Part shown: positions 50,401 to 62,400 of the stretch, one piece after another
Numbering within the stretch: position 1 is the stretch's first letter
How the letters are laid out: the number at the start of each line of letters is the position of its first letter
Assembly (NCBI GenBank): GCA_946894095.1
Contig: OX335642.1
Coordinates: 30,081,021-30,145,020 of the forward strand
Direction of reading: 5' to 3'
Source of the DNA: Incurvaria masculella
Lineage: Eukaryota > Arthropoda > Insecta > Lepidoptera > Incurvariidae
Length of the DNA stretch: 64,000 nucleotides
Made by a program: the position numbers and the translations under genes
Notes under the pieces: generated by a model
The model's database searches: none
What the model was told of the DNA's origin: nothing
The model's input: the letters and a program-made list of their open reading frames with translations, nothing else

Positions 50401-53400
50401 GCCGCGTATAGGATGACGCCCGTGACGATTGCTGCCGTGAGTATTACGGCAATTAAGGATGCATTTTCAGCGTGGTCTAGTCGATGCAAATGCGAATTAT
50501 TGTCCCCCGCCCCGGCGGTTTGTGCGATGATTACTTCCTCCTTGCTGTAGGTTTTACCCATTTTGTTGGATTGAGCGTACTGCGTGCGGGTGATCGGATA
50601 CTGGCTTCTCCGCTTCGATGCGATTGTTTAAATGGTTGATACACTTTAGGTCGATTAAGCTGTTTACGCCGTGTCTGTTCATTCACTTCGGCTCGTAGGT
50701 ACACTTATCGCGAACTGCTTTGGTCATGAAGTTGTTAAGTTTGTGCCATGCTAGTTATTTCGGTTGGTAGGTACTCGCTCGATGTGTTGTCACGGTGTTT
50801 CTTTAGGTCGTTGTTCTGTTTGCGTTAAATTTAGTCTTTGAATCGGACCTTTTTTATTTGCCTTCCGTAGCGGGTTGTATACATTCTGTTTTCTGCTGAT
50901 GTCTCGGGAGGGGTTGGGTTCACCTGTGGAGGGTTGACCCCATTTTCTTCCTCGTTGAGTACGAATGCTGGTTTCAGTCGATCCACGGATATGACTGCTG
51001 TTCGATTGGGGAGTTGAATCGTAAAACATTTTTTTGTTCGTTTTAGCACGTGGTAAGGTCCTTGGTAGGGTGGCGTGAGCGGTTTGCGGACTGCGTCTGT
51101 ATGGACGAATACTTGTTGGCATGAATCGAGGGCAGTAGGGATGTAAACGGGGCGTCTCTTGTATTCGCGGCTTTGTGGTGCATTAAGGTTTCGGATTTGT
51201 TCGCGTAATTCTTGCACGAAATCGGTTTCGTTTAGGTTTTTGTCGCTGGACGTGGAAAAGAAATCCCCCGGTAGCCTTAGGGTTGTGCCGTACGTCATTT
51301 CTGCGGCGCTGACATTTGTTTCCTTTCGTATGGTTGATCTTAGTCCGAGTAGAACTGTCGGTAGATTTTTTACCCACTGTGCGGTGTCGCAGCTTGTCAT
51401 AAGCGCGGATTTCAGCGACCTGTGCCATCGCTCCACGACACCGTTTGCCTGTGGATGGTATGGTGAAGTGTGGATTCGTGTAGCTCCCAATATCTTCATC
51501 AAGCCGTTAAATAGGTCGCTCTCAAACTGGCGGCCTTGGTCTGTTGTGATGCGGACGGGGGCTCCGAAGCGGCTGATCCATCCTTCGTACAATGCTCTTG
51601 CGGTTGTCTCCGCGGTTATATTTTCGAGTGGTATGGCTTCCGGCCAGCGGGTGGCTCGGTCGATGATTGTTAGCAAGTATCGTTTGTCCTCTGATATAGG
51701 CAGCGGTCCTACAATGTCGACGTGAATGTGTTCGAACCTAGCTGCCTGTTGAAAAGTTCCTAATGGGGCGATCGTGTGCCGTTGGACCTTAGCGCGTTGA
51801 CACTGTATGCACTTTTTTGCTAAGTCGCCAATCTCCTTATTCATAGCGGGCCAGAAGTATCGTTGTGCAATGAGGCGTCGTGTTGCCGCGACGCCGGGGT
51901 GACTGAGCCCGTGAATTGCGTCGAATGCAGATTTACGGTACTGAGCCGGTAGGTATGGGCGCGCGTGGCCGGTGGAAGTCTCGCATATTATAGTTGTTGT
52001 TGATTGTGGGGCAGTTATTGATGCAAATTGCAGGTTCGGCTTGTTTCTCATTTCTTTTAGCTCTCCGCTTTTATTTTGGTCTAGGTGCAACTGCCCATAG
52101 TCAAATAAAGGGGATACTGTTATTTCCGCAATTCGTGAAAGCGTGTCTGCAACGACGTTGTTTTCTCCTTTGATGAATTGGATGTCATTGCAGAATTGTG
52201 AGATAAAATCTAATTGTCTCAGCCGTCTGGGTGTATCTGATGGGTTGATTTTTTTTGTTAAAGCGAAGGTGAGGGGTTTGTGGTCGGTGTAGACGGTCAA
52301 ATCTCTACCTTCCGCCATGTGCCGAAAATATTTGATTGACATGTATATGGCTAACAGCTCGCGGTCAAAAGTGCTGTAGCGGGACTGGGTTTCGCTGAGT
52401 TTTTTTGAAAAGAATCCGAGCGGCTGCCAAGTGTTTGTACTTGTGTTGTGCTCCTGTAGGACAGATCCGACACAGTTTTCTGAGGCGTCCGTCATGAGGG
52501 ATAGTTTTGAATCACCTATAGATGGGTGAGCTAGTGTAACTGCCCTTTTCAGGCCTTGTTTACACTTCTCAAACGCCAATTCAGCCCTGGGCGTCCATTC
52601 GATCTTGGTTTTGTCGTTTTTTTTTGAATTGTGTAGGTATTTGTTTAGCTCCGCCTGAGTCTCTGCAGCTCTTGGTAGGCTTGTTCTGTAAAAGTTTACC
52701 ATACCCAAAAATCGTCGGAGTTCTTCGATTGTGTCAGGTTTTGGGTATTCGTTTATGGTTTTTACTTTTTCTTCACTGGGTCGAATGCCGTGGGGGTCGA
52801 TGTAGTAACCCAGGAATGACAGTTCTTTTTTTCCGTATTCGCACTTGGCGGTATTGATTGTTAGACCGTACTCGTCCAAACGTTTAAGGACCTCCTTTAG
52901 GTGAATAAAATGTTGTTCTTCATTTTCGGAGGCTACCAGGATGTCGTCTAAATATGAAAAAACAAAGTCGAGCCCGTTTAATATCATGTTTATGAATCGT
53001 TGGAAAGTTTGGGCTGCGTTTCTCAACCCAAAATTCATCTTGGTAAACTCAAATAATCCGAAAGGTGTAATAATTGCTGTTTTAGGTACGTCCTCCGGAG
53101 CTATAGGTATGTGATGATAAGCTCGCCTGAGGTCGAGTTTCGAGAATATGTGTTTGTTGCGTAGTAAGTAGGTGACATCGGTGATTCTAGGTATCGGGTA
53201 TCTGTCGGGTGTCGTTATTGCATTGAGGCGGCGGTAATCTCCACAGGGCCTGAGTTCGCCATTTTTCTTGGAAACGACATGCAATGGATTCGCCCATGGA
53301 CTTTCCGACGGTTGGCATATACCTAGCGAGATCATGTCTTCGAATTCGTTTTTAGCGGCTTTATATTTAGCCGGATTTAGTTGACGAGCTTTCTCGTAAA

Positions 53401-56400
53401 TAGGGTGGCCTGTTGTGTAGATATGGTGTAGTACATTATGTTTGGGTGGATTTTTGATAGAGTCCGGTCTAGTGATGTCTGGGAATTGTTGTAGAATTAT
53501 ATGGTAGGGATCATTGGGGTCGATTGCGCGGATGGTTGTGTCTGTGCACTCTATTGTGCTTACTCGCGTGGCTAGCGTCGTTGTGCCATCAATTAGTTTT
53601 TGTTTGTGTAGGTCTATTAGGAGATTGTTTTTTTTTTGAAAATCGGCTCCGATGATGGATCTTCGGACGTCTGCGATAATGAAACTCCATCTGAACTGTC
53701 TGCGTAGTCCGAGGTCCAGTACTAGTATTTTTTGCCCGTATGTTTTTATTGGTGTGCCGTTTGCTGCGTAGAGTTTGTAGCTACCGGCGTCCGCTTCTAT
53801 TGTTTTGTTGTTTCTTGCCAGGACTGAGATATCCGCGCCCGTGTCTATGAGAAATTGTGTCCCACTTGTTCGGTCGGTAACACAAAGTCGCGATGATTTT
53901 ACATTGGCACCGACGCTTGTTATCGCCGGCGCCTTTTCTAGTTTTCCGATTCCTTGAATGTGCATGCATCGGCACATTTCTTTGCTGCGTTTCCGAACCG
54001 GAAATGGTAATAGCATAAGTAGTTCGCGTCACCTGGTTGGGGGCGCCCGCGGCTGGTGCTGCGAAGGCGGCATTTGCAGTGATTGTTGTTTTGCCGATTG
54101 AACGGACTGTTCTGGCGGGGCCGCCAGTCTTGGTCTTGGCGACTGTACCGCCTGGTGTCCGAGGTGGTGGACCTGGCCACTGTGTTCCTGAGTTCGGCTA
54201 TTTCTAAGGTCAAGTGGTGGATGAGACCGGCTAACGGGTCGGTGGCTGGTAACGTTGTTGGTGTGGAGACTTGTGCCACCTCCTGGTGTGGCGACGCTGT
54301 CTCGATGACCTTATCGGCGATCTTCGCCAGCTGCTCTAGGTCCTGCGCGTCGCAGACTGCGAGTACGGCTCGTGCGGTTTGTGGTAGTCTTCCAATCCAG
54401 AGTATTTTTAAAGTGTCGTCCTGGATCCGGTTGCGGGCGAGCTCCCGCATCCGACGTAGGAGGTGCGACGGCCTCTGGTCTCCTAGTTCTATATCACCGA
54501 GCAGTTGTTGCAGCTGGCGTGTCTCCGACTCTTCGTAGACTGCCAGGAGCCTTTCTTTTAGGGCGTTGTACTTGCCTGTGACAGGTGGCGCGCCGAGGAT
54601 GTCGCTCACTTGGCGCAGTTCTTCGCGGCCCAGTTTTGCGACTAAAATGTTATACTTGGAGTCGTCCCCCTGCTTTTGGGGTGCGATTATGGCCTCTAAT
54701 TGATGAAACCATAGTCGTGGTTGCTCCCGCCAGAAGTCCGGGACCTTCGCTTGTAAGGAGATACCTGATAGTTGCTGGGTGCCATCCGCGCTAGAGTGCT
54801 GCGTTGCGCCTTGCGCCGGCGCTCCCTGCGACGTCAGCGGCGGCGCGGGCGGCGCGTGGGCTGTGTTAGCCCCCTGGTTTGCCAGCATTTCGCGTAAAGT
54901 TGTGAGTCACTAACTAAATTCACTGATTGTTACTAAAGTTCAAACGTCGGGGTCACCAATTTGGCAGTATCTATGGCGTGCCAAAACGCCGTAAATGAAA
55001 CACGTTATTTCTGTTCGAAGTTTGTATAATGACTGGATGAATGCTTGGGAGCGGCGCTGGTGCAGTGTATGTGCGTTTGTGTATGTGGTAGTGTGTATGT
55101 GCCTGCGTGTATGTATATTGCTGAGTGGGCACCACAGACACATTAATTGAAGAAAGAGCCCAGTAAAAAGAACTACTTTACGAATATACTGCAAGGCTGG
55201 ACCCGAACCAGCAAAACATACCATTCGCGGGTATTGTGTCTACCAATTTCGCCACCGGCTGTATACCCATAATTTGGAATTCTCCTACAGTCCCTCCTCC
55301 CGTAATGAATGCCTCCTACTAACACAGTGTTTAAGATTATACCTACATACATTTATTAAACCCTTCACGGTCGATTATACATACATACATGTCACATTCC
55401 TTGGAATAAGCGACGTACCTGCTTAGTACGAAAAAGTATATTTACTATAGATATTTGTTGCCTGATATTTAGTCCCAAATATCAAGAAAATTGGAACACT
55501 GGTTTTGAAATGATTACGAAACAACGTTTGTATGGGGAGCGTAATTTTCTAATGCTTTTGGGTCCACCTTAAGGTGGCCCAACCCGGCGGGCCTAACTCA
55601 TTCGCGGGCACGGTACAAAACCGTGCTGTTGCGCTCTGGGACCTTCTCTGTTTCAAAGAACAAGACAGTCTCCGTGATGAGGAAGATGCAACATGTCCAC
55701 AAAAAAGACAATGTGCATAGTGTATGATTTGGTAAGATTTACGAAAATTCTAATTTCAAAACGACTTATAGCTAAAAGTAAACGACAACCGCTGTAGTCA
55801 AAAATCTAACAAAAACCAAATAGATTATAAATCTTGATTAAATAAGCTATGTCTGATGACTAATCTGTTTTAGAAATTCTTACTTTATCAATACGTAATC
55901 CACCTCCAAAGTTATTGTATAAAACGCGCGAAAAATTCGAACTTTCGGACCTTATAACTTAGAAACCAAACACAATTTTCGAATGCCAATGGTCATCAGA
56001 CATCTAGTTCGATCAAATAAAGCTATTTTGAGCAAAATTTTGGATCTCTGACAAGAAATATGAGCGTGATCTTCTTTCCCTTTTTGTATGGGGAGATGAG
56101 CGGGATGGGCCACCTTAAGGGTTATCTTGGGATTGGGATAATTTTCTGGGTAGATCAGATGGTTAAAGCATCGGGCTGGTAATCCGAACACCGCAGGTTC
56201 GCATTCTGCTTCAGAAATCAAACCAAAAATGTTTCAACTGTCAATGCATTGTAATATAATTGTCTATCTGAACTTTATACGAAAGTTATGACTGGGGCTG
56301 TCCATATGTTATGTCATTTTAAATCAGGGTCGGGGTTTGGTCTAAGGATGTTGACAAGGGTTTGCAAAAAATAACATCACTCGCAAATCTGTTAAGAGGT

Positions 56401-59400
56401 CACAAGTTACCCAGGTAAGGTGAGGTGTGATTGCAGTGGTGGGAATCACGGGTATCACACTAATCAAAAATAATATATTTTGAAATTTAAATTCCTTTAA
56501 AACCTATTTATGAGATACCACTTGCTAAAATCTATGTATTTTTCAGAAGTTCTGGGTACCTACGTTTTCTATGATTTGTACACAGTTGCAATAATTTAGC
56601 GTCCAACATAACAGTACCTGCAGGCCCATTCCGTCATTTGAAATGTTGACTATATTTTCGCCCGATTTCTAGAGCGGGACCGGCATGAAAGATTGCTTCT
56701 GTGATGTTTGAAGGGGGTGAGTCTAGTCGGCGCATGTCTGACATGGTAACACTGCATACCGTGTGGGTAAAGAAAATATAATTGATCCCACTTCTTCTTT
56801 CTCCCAGTTGCCAATTCTGTAGTATCATCGCACTTTTTAGGGTTCCGTACCCAAAGGGTGAAAACGGAACCCTATTACTAAGCCTCCGCTGTCCGTCCGT
56901 CCGTCAAAGGGCTATATGTCATAAAACGTAATAGGTAACAGCTGAAATTTTCACAGAGTGTGTATTTATTTTGCCCCTATAACAACAAATAGGTAACATC
57001 AAAAAATAATAAAGATTAAAGGGGAGCTTCATACAAAAAACGTGATTTTTTATGTTAAATCTTGTACGATGTTACGGAACCCTTCATGTGCGAGTCCAAC
57101 TCGCACATGGCCGGGCTTTTTTTTGTTTTATGTAACTGGACATGGATGTCTAATACCAAACTGAATGTCAGATATTATGCTTACACACCACATGGGAACT
57201 AGGTGCCATAAAGAAAGAAAGAAAGTGGTGCATGTGGGAATTGAACCCAGACCTCTGGTCCCCGCGCCACTAGGCTAAGAGCCGCGCCGAGACTAGCAAA
57301 GCGACTTTTAACGCAGCGGTGCCGGCAGGGCGGAGACGAAGCCCAAGGCGGACCTGCGGAGCAAGCTGGCGCCGCGCGCGGAGCCCCGGCCGGCGGAGCC
57401 CCGGCCGGCGGCGCCGCGACACAAGATCGTCTTCCACGAGGAGGTGAAGCGGCGGCGGGGTGAGTTTTACTTCCAAGTCATGAATGAATGAATGAATGAA
57501 TGAATAAATTCTTCATTGTGCAAAAGAAAACAAGTACAATTATAAAAACAATTCGAAACAACAACAAAATTGCACAAAGGCGGACTTATCACTAGGAGTG
57601 ATTTCTTCCAGTCAACCTTTGGGGTGATGAGGAGAGACAATCTAAAATATCTGTAGGTAGGTACACAATAGCAATTTGAAAGCAAAATAATAGAGCAAAT
57701 AAAATATAAATATATACATACAGTATAAACATACAAAAACCATAATTTACATAACAATACAAACACACTTTGAATTAAATAAACGAATATACTACTACTA
57801 CTAGTAACTAACTAACTAACTACTAGTCATGCATGGTTCAATGGAGGCAACTTTGTGCAAATGCCAATGTAAATATTTTGTATGCTGTACTAAGGGCTGA
57901 TTTTTCAATAGTCAGATAAACAGCCAGATGACTATTCGACGGATTTATTTACGCTTCTGCTTATCCATGCGATATAGTAAGTCCATATGTTTATTAGTAA
58001 AAATATAGTCAGATAATTGTGATGGAAGATGTAATTCTCCGGCAATGACTATCCGTCTTTTGACAAACATGAATTTGCACTATCAGTCCGATAAGTACTA
58101 TCTGAGGATTGAAAAATGGGCCCTAAATCCAATTTGTATTTATTTGATTTATCTAGTACTAGCAGCCCGTCCCGGCTTTGCACGGGCATAAATAATATCA
58201 TTTAAAAAAATATTATTTTGACACAATGATACACAAATAAACCCTTTTTACGTAGAGTTCCTACATTGAAATATTTTAAATAAAAATATTTAGATATTAT
58301 TATTAGATATAAGAGAGCTCCGATAATAAACGCGTCCGATCGCTGCTAAATTCAAAGTGCTATAGGGAGAACCGCGGCCTCCGACGCACTATTTTTAGGC
58401 ACGCTCCCGCCGCCCCGGCCGGCTGGTACCGCCGCAACCGCTACGTCCCGCAGTTTTTTAATCTGTAATATCTTCGAAAATATTCATTAAAATCATGCTG
58501 TAAAGGGCCAAATAGATTTATATTATAATCAACAATGTATTTAAGGCATTTAATTGGATAAGGATTAATGCTGTATTGGTTAAAATCGCTTCGAAAATTA
58601 GCCATTATTTGTCGTAAAAAGTAAATGACAAATAAATGTTATTGTGGGATATCCATAAGAGATAGACATATACCATTGCGGAGTTTTCTTTAGACCTTTT
58701 CAATGTGTACAATACTTAGTACATTATTTTGATAAATCACGTAGGCTTCAGCCTGCGTTTGCAATATAACCTGCATAGTTAAAATGACAATTTTTTATTT
58801 GTGAAAATTATATTGCGTTTGCATTAATTATTAGGCAATGAAGTCATCCGTGCAAACTGCGCTAACGGTATCACTTTGCAACAGTGTTGGCAGCTGAACT
58901 CTTGTGTTGCCATATTTCACCAGTAACGGAGACCAAGATGCTGACAGCTTCATACTATTGTCTCTGTTAAAGTTGGGATGCCTTGTAATTTTTATCGATT
59001 CTCTAACCAAGCGTTACGTATCCCTAAACGTAAAATAATATGTCGAACAACAGTGAAAATCGAAATGAACACATATAAAAATTATTTGTTCCAAATTATG
59101 GCTAGTCAAATGAAGTCGTGGGAAAGAAAATATCACAATAACAACCTACTATATTTCATCTCAACTCAAAATAATCATCTCTCACTCATCTCAAATTAGT
59201 ATGAACACAAAGAAAAGCTCTCATTTTCCTCCAAACCTTATTCTAAATGCATCACCCTATTACTAAGCCTCCGCTGTCTGTCTGTCACAGGGCTGTTCAC
59301 AGAGTGTGTATTTATTTTGCCGCTATAACAGCAAATGGGTAAAATAAAAAAAATAAAAAAATTAAAGGGGGGTTTAAAAACTTTATTTTTTGTGTTAATC

Positions 59401-62400
59401 TTGTACGATGGTATGGAACCCTTCGTGTGCGAGTCCGACTCGCACTTGACCGGTTTTTATTATTTTTTATTTATTTATTTTTTGTGTGTGTCTTGTCTCT
59501 CTGCAATCACCTTGAATTTGCAGCCTTTATCAGAGGTTCGGGTATGTGGATATATATGACTTGAAAAGCTGCCGTCCAATGATGACTAGCTTCATATTTC
59601 TTTATCTATATTACTGTATCCTGTTGACAAATCTCTTGATGCGAGCTATCTTTTTACTAGTCCTTTAATAATTAACTATTTGACAATTCTATTGATGCCC
59701 TGTGTGTCAAATTTTAATCTGTATTTGGACAATTAAAGAAGTGCACGCATCAGCATAATGCTGCTAGTGCATTACAATATAATAATAATAATAATTATTA
59801 TTATTATTATTACTTATTTTATGAACCTATTTAGTGATTAATTTATAAATATTAATTAAAGCTAGATTTCAATACTGCATATGTTAATATTAAGTGTTAG
59901 GTTGTAACTGTGTATACCTAGTAATAGTGAGTTTTAGAGAGAGAGAGACTTTCAACTTGAAACCTTTTTCCATGGAATAGATTTTGACGACTCCAAGTGT
60001 TCCTTATGTGTTCCAAAGGCTGAATTATATGCAACAACTGTATTTATTATTAGTGTTTTTACAATTCGGCCTCAATTCTGGCTACAATTAGCTTTGAGTT
60101 AACTTCCCCATTTGATTCGAACAAATTGATCCTGCAGAAAAGACACCGCCCAAGCGCGCGGCCGCGTGCGACGACCGCGAGCCCCCGGGGAAGCTCGCGA
60201 AGCCCTCTCGCTCACGGCCCGAACAGGTAACATTTTTGCATCAACGGAACACGGCTATTCGACTGGCAGCTCAGCGGCGCAGCGACTCGCCTTCTATTCT
60301 CGAGGTCATGGGTTCAAATACCCGCCCCTTTCATGCACCGTTTTCTTTCTTCTGAGTTGGATAAGTGCATATCGTCACGAGTTCGAGCTGCTCCATGGTT
60401 CGGAATCCATTTAAAAATTTAGATCCCCTTGCCCTATTAGGTGGTAGAAATATCACTGAACGGGTTAATGCCATCGCATTGGATGAAAAGATGGCCGAAA
60501 CGGCAATGAAAAATTGTCTAGTGTTTTCCATTCAGTTCAATATATAACTGCGCTCATAAAGTGAAGGTCCTGGCCTGGCACCTAATTCCTTCGGGATTGC
60601 AGTGTGCTGGGCTAAAATCTTGACGGTGGTTGTGGTATTAGCCATCCATGTCCGTCCACATAAAAATAGAATCATAATCTTGAATATTATATTAGGTCCT
60701 TACCTATGAAATTGCCATTTCCACAAACTGACCACTTTAACATGGCTAACTTTTTTTTGTGCTAAAATATATATCTTTCATAAAACAAAGTTGTTTGATT
60801 TTTTCTATATAAAACGACAATTTCATAGGCAAGGACCTAATATTTATCATTAGTATTATCATTCATATTACATGGCTAGCGTCAAGTCTTAACTTTACGT
60901 CCTTGATGTCAAAATATTTAATATATAATACTTATTTGACAGTCAATTCATGATAATGTTGGGAATCACTGTATATTCAAGGCTTGTTTTAAAACTTACG
61001 GTTTTTCACTGCTTCTCCCACTGCGTGAAAAGCCATTAGTTTTCAAACATGTTCAACGACCGAGGTAATCTGAAAAGTATCATATTGAAGGCTTGAATCG
61101 GATCTAACTCAGGAAACTTCAGGGTGATATTTTCAGTTGAATTCATGTTTCAGCCGAAGCAGGAGGCCGACAGTTCTCTGGTGCGGCAGCGACAGAAGAT
61201 AATATTTGATAAGAAACAGGTGAGTTATTTTAGAAAATATACGATAAATCTATCTATGTATGACCGATAACGGCATATCCGATTTTGATGAAATTTGCAG
61301 TCAATCTTCAGATGAGCCCCGCAGGTGATCCTGTGAAGTTTGGTAGCGATCTGATGAACAGAATTATTTTTTTCTTATTTACAAAATTGCAAATCACATC
61401 AAACCGCAGGGCGAGCACGGAACGAAATTCTGTCAGTCTTGTCAAAGATTACTCAAATCTGACCTGTCATCCGATACAGTATATTACTATGGGATGACAA
61501 CAGGTTGTGTTATTCTGTGGCGTATGTCAGTTTTTAAAATTCATCACATAACGGCCCCTATCCATCCACCAGAAGTCATCTTGCTATAGATAAATTAATG
61601 CTTCCCATGTGAAGTCGGGCCGAGTTGCTAGCAAAGCGCGCTGTCCGTTTTGAACTGTAAACGGTAACAGTGCTTACAGTGAATAAAAGCGTCCCGATTC
61701 GAATTGCACGCTCAAAGCTGTGAGCATCCGCAAACGATTCGAACCGTTTGTGGAAAGAAAACAACAAACATGGAACCAATTACATTAGTTGTAGAAGTTC
61801 AACTTAAATTTAAATCTAATCAATTCCTTTAGGTTGAATTTGAAAAACGACACAGTCGAAAGATGATAGATTATGCTATAGGAATGTCAAAATCTGACAC
61901 TGATAATTGCACACGTAGCCCCGATTGCACAAGAGACGGCTGAGTTAATCAATGTTCAAACACGTCACTTATAATGAACCGCATAGAGTTCTTTCCATAC
62001 AGTCCATACAAAGTGCCGTGTTTAATCATACGTTGATGTTGATTTTTTTTAATTTTTATTGTTAAAATTTGATTTGTTAATTTTTTTGTCCTTTCGTGCA
62101 CTCGGCCCATAGTGCCCTACCTCTAAAGCCTGAGCACCGTGTACTGCATTGAGTAACGTAACGATGACGTCGTGCCATTCACGGGCCGCCATTTTGAGGA
62201 CTGTCAGCGCGAATCGAACCACTTGTGAATGCGTTTTCGGTAATGTTGGTTAAAATCGGACCATGCACTAAGAGATAAGAAAAAAACGGGGCTTAAGAAA
62301 ACAAGGTGTTTGTGAAAGTGTGCAAACGAAATAAGTAGGCACTAAATATCACAATCTTCAACAAAATAAAATTCACTTATCCTTCATGCATTTAATAATG

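Larger units (their letters stand above)
49801..55136 (-). mobile_element. Complete Ty3/gypsy LTR retrotransposon
   Basis: It has two 177-bp LTRs without a visible difference, a 4-bp target duplication GACA (49797-49800 and 55137-55140), a primer-binding site, a polypurine tract, gag, pol and a third small ORF. All frames are open. On the element's own strand the LTR begins TGTGGTGCCC and ends CTGCCAAA. Identical LTRs and open frames suggest a recent insertion. It lies in the intron between RBM33 exons 12 and 13, in antisense orientation, inside another repeat. The pol order protease, RT, RNase H, integrase places it in Ty3/gypsy. Confidence 0.95.
49753..55447 (-). mobile_element. Element with tRNA-Leu-like core and inverted ends, split by gypsy
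   Basis: The outer inverted repeats are CACATGTATGTATGTATTAT on the left and CATACATACATGTCACATTC on the right. The minus-strand core has TGGCGAAATTGGTAGACAC (tRNA-Leu-like A-box region) and GGTTCGGGTCCAGCC (B-box). The gypsy element cut it inside CAAGGACACATT. Confidence 0.8.
49499..55568 (+). mobile_element. TTAA MITE family 2, split by nested insertions
   Basis: The left part is 49499-49752 (after TTAA, GAACGGCCCGTGAGC) and the right part 55448-55568 (ending GGGTCCACC then TTAA). A 12-bp duplication TAGATATTTGTT (49741-49752 and 55448-55459) marks where the tRNA-Leu-like element entered. Confidence 0.85.

Noticed and set aside
51159..51725. 188-codon plus-strand ORF
   Set aside because: It is the antisense shadow of the integrase part of pol.
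56151..56215. tRNA gene
   Set aside because: A- and B-box-like phrases are present but the acceptor stem does not pair and the B-box is off consensus.
57270..57476. 68-codon minus-strand ORF
   Set aside because: It is antisense to GC-rich RBM33 exon 13.
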